Source: Pedobacter ghigonis (GTDB lineage: Bacteria > Bacteroidota > Bacteroidia > Sphingobacteriales > Sphingobacteriaceae). Taken from it: a stretch of DNA of 64,000 nucleotides. The stretch lies in the NCBI RefSeq assembly GCF_903166585.1, contig NZ_CAESCM010000004.1:278053-342052 (forward strand), given 5' to 3'. Shown piece by piece: positions 8,181 to 16,757 of this stretch (its first letter is position 1; every line of letters starts with the position of its first letter). The notes beneath the pieces were generated by a model. It was given only the letters and a program-made list of their open reading frames with translations. It had not been told where the DNA came from and did not search any database. Position numbers and translations under genes: made by a program.

Positions 8181-10250
8181 ATGAAAAGCAGCAAAAGAAA
8201 CGTCCTCAGATACACCTTCCTGATCTTGGGGTGCACACTATCACTTTCGGCAGTAAAAGCCCAGCAAAAGCCAAACATCATCTATGTATTGGTTGATGAT
8301 TTGGGCTATGGCGACCTCGGTGTCCTTTTCCAGAACCAGAAAGATAAAAACCTGCCGGCTTTAGTTACGCCTAACCTCGATGCCATGGCAAGGGCAGGAG
8401 CAGTGCTTAGTCAACAATATGCCAATGCACCGGTTTGTGCACCTTCGCGGGCCTCATTGCTTACAGGAGTAAACCAGGGCAATGCCCACATCAGGGATAA
8501 TCAGTTTGATAAGGCCCTCGAAAACAACCACACCATGGCCACTGTACTCAAAGATGCCGGTTATGCCACTGTAGCCATTGGGAAATGGGGCTTGCAGGGA
8601 ACTGACGAAAAGCAGCGTCCCAACTGGCCTGCCCACCCATTAAAAAGAGGTTTCGATCAGTACTATGGTTATATGCGCCATGCCGATGGCCACGAGCACT
8701 ACCCCGTTGAAGGCGTTTACCGCGGTAAAAAAGAAGTTTGGGACAATTACAGTGAGGTATCGGCAGATTTGCAGAAATGCTACACCACCGACCTTTGGAC
8801 CGCAAAAGCCAAAGATTATATTATTGGCTTTGAAAAGCAGCATCAGGCTAAACAACCTTTCTTTATGTACCTGGCATACGATGCACCACATGCCGTATTG
8901 GAGCTACCCACACAAAGTTACCCCAAAGGAGGCGGCCTGAACGGCGGTTTGCAATGGCTTAACCAGAAAGGAAACATGATTAATTCGGCTTCGGGCACGG
9001 TAGATAGCTATACCCATCCCGATTATGCAAATGCCACTTACGATGATGACCGCGATCCGGCTACCCCAAATAAGCCCTGGCCAGATACCTATAAAAGATA
9101 CGCAACGGCTGTAAGGCGATTGGACGATGCAATAGGTGATATCCGTGCCTTACTATCAGACCTTAAAATTGCCGACAATACCATTATCGTGTTTACCTCT
9201 GATAATGGGCCATCGATAGAATCGTACCTGCCTAAGCAATATGTGCCTAACCACCCTACCTTTTTTGAGAGCTATGGTCCTTTTGATGGCATAAAACGCG
9301 ATTGCTGGGAAGGTGGTTTGCGTATGCCTTCGGTAATTGCCTGGCCTAAACGCATCCCTGCTGGCAAAGTGGTGAATACCCCCTCTATGCTATCAGATTG
9401 GTTACCCACTTTTGCAGATGCTGCAGGCGCGCCCATTCCGGCGCGGGTTACCGGCGTATCGCTGGTGCCGGCTTTAACCAATGCGGGCAAACAAATAGCA
9501 GGCAATGTATATGTAGAGTATTTCGAATCGGGCAGTACCCCCGCTTTTAGTCAGTTCGAAGCTAACCATGCCAGCCGCAAACGAAACCAGATGCAGATGG
9601 TGAGAATTGGCGATTTAGTTGGTGTGCGCTACAACATTAAATCGGCAGCCGACGATTTTGAAATCTACAATGTGGTTAAAGACCCTAAACAGACCAATAA
9701 CCTGGCTAAACACGCAGATTTAAGCGGGCTACAGAACCAGCTCCGTAACAGGGCACTACAATCGCGCATGATGGATCAGGAAGCGAAACGCCCTTATGAT
9801 AGCATCGCCATTCCAGGCATACAAATGCCTAAAAGTACTAAACCAGGCTTAAAATGGTCGTTCTTCCCGGGCATCTTCCATTATGTGTCGGTTTCAAACC
9901 AATCGAAGCCCGCAGCAAGCGGAATAGTTCAATCTTTAGCTACCATTACGGCTAAAAATAAGGGACTGGTTCAATATCAAAGCCTGTTAAAGATCGATAA
10001 AAAAGGCACTTATACCTTTAGGCTGAGTACACAAGGCAAAGCTTTTGTAAAGCTGCACCAGATTAACCTGCTTGATGCCGATTTTGGTTATACCAGCGGT
10101 AAGGAAATTGAAAAAACAGTTAGCCTTGAAGCAGGTTATCATCCGCTAAGTATTTATGCCTTAAAAGGCACCAATACTAGCCTCAAACTGGATTTTAAAG
10201 GCGACGATGGCGTATGGCATAATTTAAGCGGAGAGAACGCGGTGTACTAG
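8181..10250 (+). CDS. Secreted sulfatase (arylsulfatase family) with C-terminal beta-sandwich
   Basis: Type I sulfatase (689 aa) expected to hydrolyse sulfate esters from a glycan in the periplasm. Signal peptide ends VKAQQK (about 1-29). Metal-binding DDLGYGDLG has Asp39/Asp40. The sulfatase signature CAPSRASLLTG has Cys86, the residue converted to formylglycine. GKWGLQG and the later metal site TSDNGPS are present. Residues from about 555 to the end (YQSLLKIDKKGTYTFRLSTQG ... LEAGYHPLSIYAL) look like a PA14-like or hexosaminidase-C-like sandwich appended to the catalytic domain. It follows susC/susD on the same strand, so sulfated-polysaccharide use is the likely job. No maturase (anSME) is visible in the window. 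Confidence 0.92.
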   Translation: MKSSKRNVLRYTFLILGCTLSLSAVKAQQKPNIIYVLVDDLGYGDLGVLFQNQKDKNLPALVTPNLDAMARAGAVLSQQYANAPVCAPSRASLLTGVNQGNAHIRDNQFDKALENNHTMATVLKDAGYATVAIGKWGLQGTDEKQRPNWPAHPLKRGFDQYYGYMRHADGHEHYPVEGVYRGKKEVWDNYSEVSADLQKCYTTDLWTAKAKDYIIGFEKQHQAKQPFFMYLAYDAPHAVLELPTQSYPKGGGLNGGLQWLNQKGNMINSASGTVDSYTHPDYANATYDDDRDPATPNKPWPDTYKRYATAVRRLDDAIGDIRALLSDLKIADNTIIVFTSDNGPSIESYLPKQYVPNHPTFFESYGPFDGIKRDCWEGGLRMPSVIAWPKRIPAGKVVNTPSMLSDWLPTFADAAGAPIPARVTGVSLVPALTNAGKQIAGNVYVEYFESGSTPAFSQFEANHASRKRNQMQMVRIGDLVGVRYNIKSAADDFEIYNVVKDPKQTNNLAKHADLSGLQNQLRNRALQSRMMDQEAKRPYDSIAIPGIQMPKSTKPGLKWSFFPGIFHYVSVSNQSKPAASGIVQSLATITAKNKGLVQYQSLLKIDKKGTYTFRLSTQGKAFVKLHQINLLDADFGYTSGKEIEKTVSLEAGYHPLSIYALKGTNTSLKLDFKGDDGVWHNLSGENAVY

Positions 10251-10431
10251 AGGATGGGGGGATGGATGATGGACTTGAACTATTGGCTATTAACCATGAG
10301 CCATTAACTATCAACCATCCCTAATGAACCAATGACGAATGAACTATCGAACCACCCTTTGTAACATTTCTTTCGGTGAAGCTTAACTATACCAATTTAT
10401 CATAACTTTAATGAACTGATAAAATTTTAAG
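10251..10431 (+). repeat. Intergenic repeat copy shared with the 1 kb region
   Basis: A GGATGGGGGGATGG purine-rich tract is followed by degenerate AACTATTGGCTATTAACC units. A 25-base segment at 10320-10344 is identical to 1081-1105. The arrangement (G-rich tract then TGAAC units) matches the first copy, so the two form one dispersed non-coding family. Confidence 0.65.
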
Positions 10432-11277
10432 ATGACAACAAGAAGATTTTTTTTACAAAAAGGAATATTAGGTATAACTGCAGCAACGCTGGTTAATATC
10501 CCGGCTGTTTTCGCAGCGCCTGTTGAAGCAAATGTCGCTGTTGAAGACACTTTTAAATTAGCCATTGCAGGCTATAGCTTTCTGAATTTTAACCTGGATG
10601 AATCGCTTAAAATGATGAAAAAGGTTGATGTACGCTACCTCTGTATAAAAGATTTTCATTTACCCTTTAAAAGTACAGCAGCAGAAATTGCAGCCTTCCA
10701 TGCTAAACTTAAAGCCAATAATGTAGTAGGGTATGCCGTAGGCCCCATATACACCAAAAACAAGGAAGAGATCGATAATGCTTTTGATTATGCAAAGCGG
10801 GTAGGTGTCGATTTGCTGATCGGAATTCCGGCTCATGCTGATCTGGAATATGTTGCCCAAAAGACAAAAGAATACAATATTCGCTATGCCATTCATAACC
10901 ACGGCCCTCAGGATAAATTATATCCCAACGCAGAAAGTATCTATAACCTGATTAAAAACCTCGATCCACGTGTGGGAATCTGCTTTGATATGGGGCATAA
11001 CAAAAGAGACGGACGGGATTCGGTTGCAGACCTTCAAAAATTCTCGAAACGGATTTTTGATATGCATTTAAAGAATGTAACCTCAGCCACAAATGAAGGT
11101 ACTACCTGCGAACTCGGCCGTGGTGTAATTAATATCCCTGCCTTCGTAAAAATGCTGAGAAAAGTTAATTACAAGGGCTGCTGTAGCTTAGAATACGAAA
11201 AAGACATGAAAGACCCATTAGCAGGCATAGCTGAATCGGTGGGTTATTTTAAAGGGGTTAGCGATGCTACCCGCTAG
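10432..11277 (+). CDS. Tat-exported sugar phosphate isomerase/epimerase-like TIM-barrel protein
   Basis: Xylose-isomerase-like TIM barrel (281 aa; AP-endonuclease-2 superfamily) that would isomerise or epimerise a sugar, or act as a related lyase/hydrolase. The N-terminus is a twin-arginine signal, TTRRFFLQKG followed by a hydrophobic stretch and AVFAAP, so the protein is folded with its metal before export. Probable metal ligands sit in YAIHNHGPQ (about 155-165), GICFDMGHNKRDG (about 182-194), DMHLKNV (about 207-213) and CSLEYEKD near the end. It follows the sulfatase after a repeat-filled gap and may belong to the same catabolic locus. The exact substrate is unknown. Confidence 0.85.
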   Translation: MTTRRFFLQKGILGITAATLVNIPAVFAAPVEANVAVEDTFKLAIAGYSFLNFNLDESLKMMKKVDVRYLCIKDFHLPFKSTAAEIAAFHAKLKANNVVGYAVGPIYTKNKEEIDNAFDYAKRVGVDLLIGIPAHADLEYVAQKTKEYNIRYAIHNHGPQDKLYPNAESIYNLIKNLDPRVGICFDMGHNKRDGRDSVADLQKFSKRIFDMHLKNVTSATNEGTTCELGRGVINIPAFVKMLRKVNYKGCCSLEYEKDMKDPLAGIAESVGYFKGVSDATR

Positions 11278-11331
11278 GGCTGTTTGTAAAGTGTACCGCT
11301 ATAAATCTTCTTAACTGACTATACTCAGCTT

Positions 11332-11790
11332 ATGAAAGCGCTTGTAAATACTATTTTAATTCTAATTATTTCTTTTGGTAATGCACTAAATGACGTTCCT
11401 AAAAACAAGTTACAATCTGGATGGTATCTGATAACGGATAATAAAATAGCTACTTCAATTAAATTGAATAAATCTGATAAAGTCTATAAGATTGAAAAGG
11501 AGATATTAGTAAAAAGCATACTAGATATGGAGATAACTACGGAAAGATATGGCAATAAGAATCATCCAATATTAAACTTCACTTTAGATAATGATGCAAG
11601 TTCAAAACTGGCATCATTACCCTCGGGTTTTAATAATGATAGGCAAGTGGGACTTATAATAAATAACAAACTTATTCAAGTCTCAAGCATCTTTGGCAAA
11701 TTTTCCGGAAACAAAATAAGTCTGTCAAGTCAGTATACAAAAGAAGAATTGCTAAAGCTTAAAAAATCAATTGAAGATGAAAAGCACTAG
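11332..11790 (+). CDS. Small exported protein resembling a stand-alone SecDF P1-head domain
   Basis: A 152-aa protein with an N-terminal hydrophobic signal (MKALVNTILILIISFGNA). The remainder has the pattern of the periplasmic P1 head subdomain of SecD: LNFTLDNDASSKLASLPSG, then VGLIINNKLIQVSSIFGKF, then ISLSSQYTKEELLKLKKSI. In SecD this subdomain meets proteins leaving the translocon. Here it stands alone, with no transmembrane export machinery attached, so any role in secretion is inference. The gene lies 54 bases after the isomerase gene, is more AT-rich than it, and is followed by a strong terminator. Confidence 0.5.
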   Translation: MKALVNTILILIISFGNALNDVPKNKLQSGWYLITDNKIATSIKLNKSDKVYKIEKEILVKSILDMEITTERYGNKNHPILNFTLDNDASSKLASLPSGFNNDRQVGLIINNKLIQVSSIFGKFSGNKISLSSQYTKEELLKLKKSIEDEKH

Positions 11791-11814
11791 TCGTAGTAAA
11801 AAACATAGCCTTAA

Positions 11815-11848
11815 AAAAAAACGCTCATCTTACGATGAGCGTTTTTTT
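11815..11848 (+). terminator. Strong bidirectional terminator
   Basis: A 9-bp stem, ACGCTCATC (11821-11829) and GATGAGCGT (11834-11842), with a 4-base loop is flanked by an A run on the left and a T run on the right. It works for the plus-strand gene ending at 11790 and marks the left edge of the accessory island. Confidence 0.85.
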
Positions 11849-12175
11849 GAGTAGAGCCAAGCGGCGAAAGATCGAACTTTTATGAACATTGTGAAGCGAT
11901 AGTCAATTTTGAAAAAGTTGTGAAGAACAAAATTGAGGGGCAGTATAGGGGAAAGAAATTATTATAAGTGTTTTTCAGTTATCTGGTTGATGACAAGCTA
12001 TAGTAGGACAAGACATATTGCTACATAAATTATTTTAATTAAAATAGCCGGGCTTCAATGATTATAACGATAAGATCGTTGACGACCTGAAAGTGGAATG
12101 CAGGCTCCAAAATCTAGAGCGATAGCTGGACATTTATGATCGGTTTATTGCTGGTCCATTTAAATTTACTTTCTT
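11849..12175. other. Gene-free left edge of the island with decayed coding-like sequence
   Basis: No intact gene. The first bases (11850-11880) carry GAGCCAAGCGGCGAAAGATCG followed by AACTT, which on the minus strand vaguely recalls a tRNA T-arm (TTCGATC) but does not fold as a tRNA. From about 12048 a plus-strand frame reads like coding sequence (KIVDDLKVECRLQNLER, stop TAG at 12123, then LDIYDRFIAGPFKF). This suggests the relic of a lost gene. Confidence 0.3.
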
Positions 12176-12209
12176 TTTGACAGTAATGAACTTAATTTTT
12201 CTTATATTG
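12176..12209 (+). promoter_or_regulatory. Putative promoter of the three-gene RES operon
   Basis: TTTG at 12176-12179 and TATATTG at 12203-12209, spaced 23 bases, approximate the Bacteroidota consensus. The second box is one T short of TAnnTTTG. The start codon of the first operon gene lies 17 bases downstream. Confidence 0.35.
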
Positions 12210-12225
12210 TTAGTACCTTTGGATT

Positions 12226-13110
12226 ATGGCAGCAAGTCGTGTGAACACTCAATTGAACCTAAGTGCATTGGCCAAAATGATGTCCAATGCGGGTTTGCAA
12301 CGCCTGCTTTTTGCTAAAAACTTCAAGCAGCAGGCTAGACAGCTGAAATGCCTCTTACAAAAAAATGGAGTAGAAGTAGAGAGAAAAACTATATTCTCCG
12401 AATTGATCGACATCTCCTACAACCACCTCCTCGCAAATTATCGCCATGAATACCTGTACAAGGTGGCATTGTTGAACAGTTATGTGCTGGAAAACCACTC
12501 GCTATCGGATACGATACTGTTGAACGAGTTCAAGATCGGAAATTCGAAGGCCGATGCCGTGCTGGTCAACGGAACGAATAAGGTTTTTGAGATCAAGACA
12601 GAGCTTGATAGCCCGGAGAGACTGTGTACACAGATCGACGACTATTACAAGGCCTTCTCAGAGGTATATATCGTTGTTCACCATTCTGAAGTTGGCAAAT
12701 ACGTTAACTGCGTGGACAGTCATGTTGGTATGATGGCATTTTCCCAAAACAATGAAATAGCGCTGGTCAAACCAGCTAAGTGCCACTGCGAGAAACTCGA
12801 TAGCTTAGCGATGATGAAGTCATTGCGCAAAGACGAATATTTAAGGTTGGTGTTTAATGTTGCGGGAGCACTCCCATTGGCAACACCAGTTCAGCTGTTC
12901 AAGGAATGCGCGAAACTGTTGTCTGCTTTTCCCGTTTTAGATGTTCAAACTGAGTTCCTCAGCATTATCAAGCGGCGTATCAGCCCTTCTACCAATGACT
13001 TGGTACAGAATAAAATTGTCCCTGCTTCGCTACGACTACCTTGCTATTATTATAATCTAGATCAGAATGACTATCTTAGCTTAGTTGAAAAACTAACTTA
13101 TCAGCTATAA
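12226..13110 (+). CDS. sce7726-family protein, PD-(D/E)xK nuclease-like
   Basis: A 294-aa cytoplasmic protein of the family named after Sorangium locus sce7726, whose function is unproven. A restriction-endonuclease-like core is visible: E101 in LLNEFKIG, D110 in SKADAVLV, then FEIKTELDSPERL with E122-x-K124, followed by Q136 and Y140 (QIDDYYKAF) and a strand YIVVHH. This matches the E...D...ExK order of PD-(D/E)xK enzymes. Helical N-terminal (1-95) and C-terminal (200-294) parts flank it. The next gene begins 9 bases after the stop, so it leads a tight operon. Nuclease activity is inferred from the motif. Confidence 0.75.
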   Translation: MAASRVNTQLNLSALAKMMSNAGLQRLLFAKNFKQQARQLKCLLQKNGVEVERKTIFSELIDISYNHLLANYRHEYLYKVALLNSYVLENHSLSDTILLNEFKIGNSKADAVLVNGTNKVFEIKTELDSPERLCTQIDDYYKAFSEVYIVVHHSEVGKYVNCVDSHVGMMAFSQNNEIALVKPAKCHCEKLDSLAMMKSLRKDEYLRLVFNVAGALPLATPVQLFKECAKLLSAFPVLDVQTEFLSIIKRRISPSTNDLVQNKIVPASLRLPCYYYNLDQNDYLSLVEKLTYQL

Positions 13111-13119
13111 ATTAACGTC

Positions 13120-14058
13120 ATGTATCTACCATACCTTAGGGGAAAACAGTTTGAACTGCTTGCATTGCGAGAGCTATGTACCCTACCACTAGACAATAAT
13201 AAGATCTCTCCGGTTGTTGAACCACTAAAAAAAGACCTGAAAAGTATCGAAACCGCGTTGACTGCCCTAGGCCGTATAAACATCGTGATGCAATTGATCG
13301 TAAACCCCGAACACGGTGAGTTAAAGGGGAACGGCGAATCCGTCCTCAATTTTATCGATAGGCTTTATGAAAAAGGATTCGTCCATGTTATCCCGACCTA
13401 TCTGATTTCCAGTGAACGTGATTTCAACTATTTCCAGAATACTGCAACAGCAAGAGGATATCTCAAATCGGGCTATTCCCTTGTACACCTCAACCACATC
13501 AGCAGTGTCACTGAGCTAAAAGCGCTCGTAAATGCCAGCGAGATCCAGTTCAATATCATCCACGTGAACCATCAGATGTCATTGAAACGTGGGTTCAAAC
13601 GTGAAGGGCTGGCCCTATTAAGTGATCCGTTTAACAAGCAAAAGAAGAATGCCGACTACTTGCATGTACAGAGTGAATTTTTTTCCAATGATTATCTTTA
13701 TTATACCGACGAGGGCTTTTCGGCCTTTTCTGACTACCTAACCATAGGATCGGATTATGTAGAGGGCGGAATGCTACCTTATGCGGTAGCCATTCACCTT
13801 ACCTATAAGGATCAGGCTTCCGGGGAGATCTGGATCAAGCATTTCACTTCGGATTCGAATGAAGATTATAGCGATACGCCCGGTAAGTTTGGGGAGGCAC
13901 TAGACAAGCTTATCGCTTTTATCGATTTAGAGCAGCTGAATACAATAGCGTGCGAGCAGTTTCGTGACTATCATTCCCGTGGAGCATTTCCGGGACTTGG
14001 TGTGGTCAAAAAGCTTTCGATCATGCACCATATCGAATTGATCCAAGGCTTAATTTAA
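13120..14058 (+). CDS. sce7725-family protein (beta-protein-like)
   Basis: A 312-aa cytoplasmic protein whose N-terminus MYLPYLRGKQFELLALREL is the hallmark of the sce7725 family, the usual neighbour of sce7726. Later alternating strands (INIVMQLIVNPEHGEL, FVHVIPTYLI, FNIIHVNHQM) suggest a barrel-like fold like that of phage beta proteins. No catalytic motif I can name is evident. It is separated by 9 bases from the nuclease-like gene and by 6 bases from the RES gene. The three are almost certainly translated together and may act as one complex. Role unknown. Confidence 0.75.
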   Translation: MYLPYLRGKQFELLALRELCTLPLDNNKISPVVEPLKKDLKSIETALTALGRINIVMQLIVNPEHGELKGNGESVLNFIDRLYEKGFVHVIPTYLISSERDFNYFQNTATARGYLKSGYSLVHLNHISSVTELKALVNASEIQFNIIHVNHQMSLKRGFKREGLALLSDPFNKQKKNADYLHVQSEFFSNDYLYYTDEGFSAFSDYLTIGSDYVEGGMLPYAVAIHLTYKDQASGEIWIKHFTSDSNEDYSDTPGKFGEALDKLIAFIDLEQLNTIACEQFRDYHSRGAFPGLGVVKKLSIMHHIELIQGLI

Positions 14059-14064
14059 TACAGA

Positions 14065-15141
14065 ATGTTGTGCTGTACAAACTGTTTTTCCGATCAAGGA
14101 TTGAAAAAACGGATTGAGTCCCTGTCGACCAAGCATGGCAACTGTAATTTTTGCGATTCGAAAAATGTAGCAGTCGTCAATTGCACTGATCTTAGTACCG
14201 AATTCGAGCAGCTATTCGAAATGTATGTTGAAAATGGAGATGCCAAAAAATCACTCGGAAACGATCGGCCCGTTCAGATCCATGAGCACTTGCTGGAATA
14301 CTGGCCACGACTTTTCAATTCTGGGTTGCTCACGAAAAACAACGTTCTACAGCTGATAAACCAGATTGGACGTGGCTGGGACCATTTTCATGATGAATTT
14401 TTTGAGATACCGATGGAAATCCGGACGTTGCTGGATTCTGCAATGGGTGCTGCAGAGGATCTGGAACTTCAATGGGAAATGTTTTCCGATGAGATCAAAA
14501 CAAGGAACCGCTTTTTTATAGGTGAGAAAATCGAAACTGAACGACTTGAAAGTGTATTTGGACGGTTGGTGATCTATTACCCTCCTGGTACGGAATTTTA
14601 CCGTGCAAGGATTTCAGATAGCCATTTACCAGTTGCTGAATTGGGAAAGCCGCCTAAGAGCCTGACTTCACCAGGCCGAGCAAACCCAATTGGGATTCCG
14701 TATCTTTATATTTCCGACAGTAAGGAGACAACGCTTTACGAAACCAGGGTTGCCCTTCATGAAGGTATAACCGTCGGAAGATTTGTGACCACTGAGACAA
14801 TCAATGTTGTTTCGTTAAAAAATATTGCACACCATGGCCCATTTGAAATCATCGACCGCGGCTTTGCGCTTGACGAATTTATTCTGATAAGGCAGTATCT
14901 GATCAAATTGGAACATGAACTGTCCAAGCCCGTTAGAAAGATGGATGTTCATCTTGATTACCTGCCAACCCAATATCTATGTGAATTCATCAAATCACTT
15001 GGTTTTGATGGAGTGGAGTATAAAAGTGCGATGAATGCCGAAGGCTATAATATTGCCATTTTTAAAGAGGGAAAACTGGAGTGTATCAATTCTGCCTTCC
15101 ATCATGTTACAAATCTCACCTATGAATGGGAACCAAAATAA
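14065..15141 (+). CDS. RES-domain protein with zinc ribbon and HEPN-like N-terminal region
   Basis: A 358-aa protein. Residues 4-30 hold a zinc ribbon (C4-x2-C7 ... C27-x2-C30). Residues about 45-155 are helical, as in the HEPN/RES N-terminal domains. Residues about 165-335 are a RES domain. RES proteins of toxin-antitoxin pairs are NAD+-degrading phosphorylases or glycohydrolases. Expected active-site residues are present: R180 in EFYRAR, Y215 in YLYISDS, E226 in LYETRV, S321 in KSAMNAEGYNIAIF. There is no Xre-type antitoxin next to it. Instead it ends a tight operon with sce7726- and sce7725-like genes, so those may sense or restrain it. NAD+ attack is a family inference. Confidence 0.82.
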   Translation: MLCCTNCFSDQGLKKRIESLSTKHGNCNFCDSKNVAVVNCTDLSTEFEQLFEMYVENGDAKKSLGNDRPVQIHEHLLEYWPRLFNSGLLTKNNVLQLINQIGRGWDHFHDEFFEIPMEIRTLLDSAMGAAEDLELQWEMFSDEIKTRNRFFIGEKIETERLESVFGRLVIYYPPGTEFYRARISDSHLPVAELGKPPKSLTSPGRANPIGIPYLYISDSKETTLYETRVALHEGITVGRFVTTETINVVSLKNIAHHGPFEIIDRGFALDEFILIRQYLIKLEHELSKPVRKMDVHLDYLPTQYLCEFIKSLGFDGVEYKSAMNAEGYNIAIFKEGKLECINSAFHHVTNLTYEWEPK

Positions 15142-15323
15142 TTACTAATGGCATACTTTATAAAAAGTAATAAACAAACCAAGCTTAAGCCAACTTGCTC
15201 CATTGTAAATTCCAAAAGGGGTTTTATAAATGTCTATGATCCATAATGTTATTACACCAAGTTTAAAATCTTCGTTTCACCAGCTGCAGGTGGGAAAACA
15301 ATCAAATCCGTAAATTCTAGATA

Positions 15324-16757
15324 ATGAAAAATCCTGATACAAAAATAACTGTTCAAACTAAAATTCAATATCCCGCAACTAACACTCTCGATCGAGAAAC
15401 GAGATGGGTTGCAATTGAATTACCTGCCGAAGATAATTTTGGAGAATTGGAACTTTGGGCATTTCAGGGAATTATTGTCTCAATAGGATATATGGACGAT
15501 GAGAAGCAGAGAATTATCGGCAGCGGTGTTATGGTCGCGCCAGGTATTTGTTTAACGGCAACTCATGTTATGGATGTAATGCGAAATAAAAATGCGCTTG
15601 TCTATTCATTTCCATGTAAAAATAGCATGAGGATTTGGCGCCCGCAAGATTTTCAGGCAGAGCAAAGAGTAACGGCCGAAATAATGCCTTTTCAACGAGC
15701 TACTCCACGTTATATTGATGTGGGTATACTGTCGATTTCGCCCTTTTCAATATTTAATGATAATAGTGATTATGTTTTTGTTCCTTTGGAAGTTTCGATT
15801 CCAAAAATCGGTGAAAGGCTTTGGGCTGCTGGTTATAGAGAGATAGAAAATGATGGTGTTCCGACACTATCATTTTTTTATACCTCAGGTATTGTAACAG
15901 AGCAATATCTTGAAGGAAGAGGAACATTTATAAATGGGCCTTGTGTAGAAGTGGCTATGGAGACCCTTGGTGGAATGAGTGGTGGACCCGTTTTTAACAA
16001 TAGGGGGAGAGTAATAGGCATTATATCTTCGAGTTTAGATGGACCAAAAGGCCCTACATATGTATCAATGATTTGGACTACTCTTATGTCTACTGTTATG
16101 GCCCCGTGGCCAGAGAATCTTTGGCCTGCGAACGTTGCGGGGATGCAAGTTCCGATTGATAATGGTATCAAGCTTTCAGGCTCTGGTAGATTAGATAGTG
16201 CAGGTGCATACAAAGTAAAATTTCCGGAACAAGACTCAGAATCAATGCTTTCGATTTTTATCACTGCTGGTATCGACGTGCCGATTGAAAACTACGATAT
16301 GGAAGATTTCGCTTACGAAAATTTTGAAGAATACCTAACAGGTGAGGGCCTCAAATATTTATCAACAGTTGATAAAGATATTTTTGATAGAGCATTGATT
16401 CAAACTGAATATACAGAAATTATCAAATTATTCAGTTGTTGCGACGCCACCCTGCTGGAGGGGATTGAAGATTTGAACATTCAATCTGTTAAGGTATTGG
16501 ATGATGGAAACATTGGTGTTGACGCTCTCTATAATCTACGTATTGTATTTATGAGACTCAAAATTCCACGCCAGCAATTTGAGGCCCACAAAAATCATAT
16601 CTGTTCACTCGAAGGTATGCACGATCAAGTAATTGATGAAGATTACGTATATTATGATCATTACACAAGACCTTTTTTTCGAGTTAATTTTAGTTATAGT
16701 ATTGAATCCAGAAAATGTAAGGAAGTAAGATTCCAGGCCCTTACTTTGAAAATCTAG
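15324..16757 (+). CDS. Cytoplasmic trypsin-like serine protease with C-terminal domain of unknown function
   Basis: A 477-aa S1-type protease fold with an intact triad: His81 in VAPGICLTATHVMD, Asp132 in YIDVGILSI and Ser219 in LGGMSGGPVFN, followed by GRVIGIISS. There is no signal peptide or membrane segment, so the enzyme should stay in the cytoplasm, unlike most trypsin-like proteases. Residues about 285-477 form an acidic domain (IDVPIENYDMEDFAYENFEEYL, DEDYVYYDHYTRPFFRVNFSY) that I do not recognise. It lies 182 bases after the RES gene in the same direction and could be part of the same island system or an independent cargo gene. Base composition is more AT-rich than the operon before it. 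Confidence 0.8.
   Translation: MKNPDTKITVQTKIQYPATNTLDRETRWVAIELPAEDNFGELELWAFQGIIVSIGYMDDEKQRIIGSGVMVAPGICLTATHVMDVMRNKNALVYSFPCKNSMRIWRPQDFQAEQRVTAEIMPFQRATPRYIDVGILSISPFSIFNDNSDYVFVPLEVSIPKIGERLWAAGYREIENDGVPTLSFFYTSGIVTEQYLEGRGTFINGPCVEVAMETLGGMSGGPVFNNRGRVIGIISSSLDGPKGPTYVSMIWTTLMSTVMAPWPENLWPANVAGMQVPIDNGIKLSGSGRLDSAGAYKVKFPEQDSESMLSIFITAGIDVPIENYDMEDFAYENFEEYLTGEGLKYLSTVDKDIFDRALIQTEYTEIIKLFSCCDATLLEGIEDLNIQSVKVLDDGNIGVDALYNLRIVFMRLKIPRQQFEAHKNHICSLEGMHDQVIDEDYVYYDHYTRPFFRVNFSYSIESRKCKEVRFQALTLKI

Noticed and set aside
11850..11882. Possible att site or tRNA 3' fragment at the left island edge
   Set aside because: Similarity to the tRNA-Arg 3' end is only a loose TCGAACT-type match with gaps; no cloverleaf arm folds and no clean direct repeat is present.
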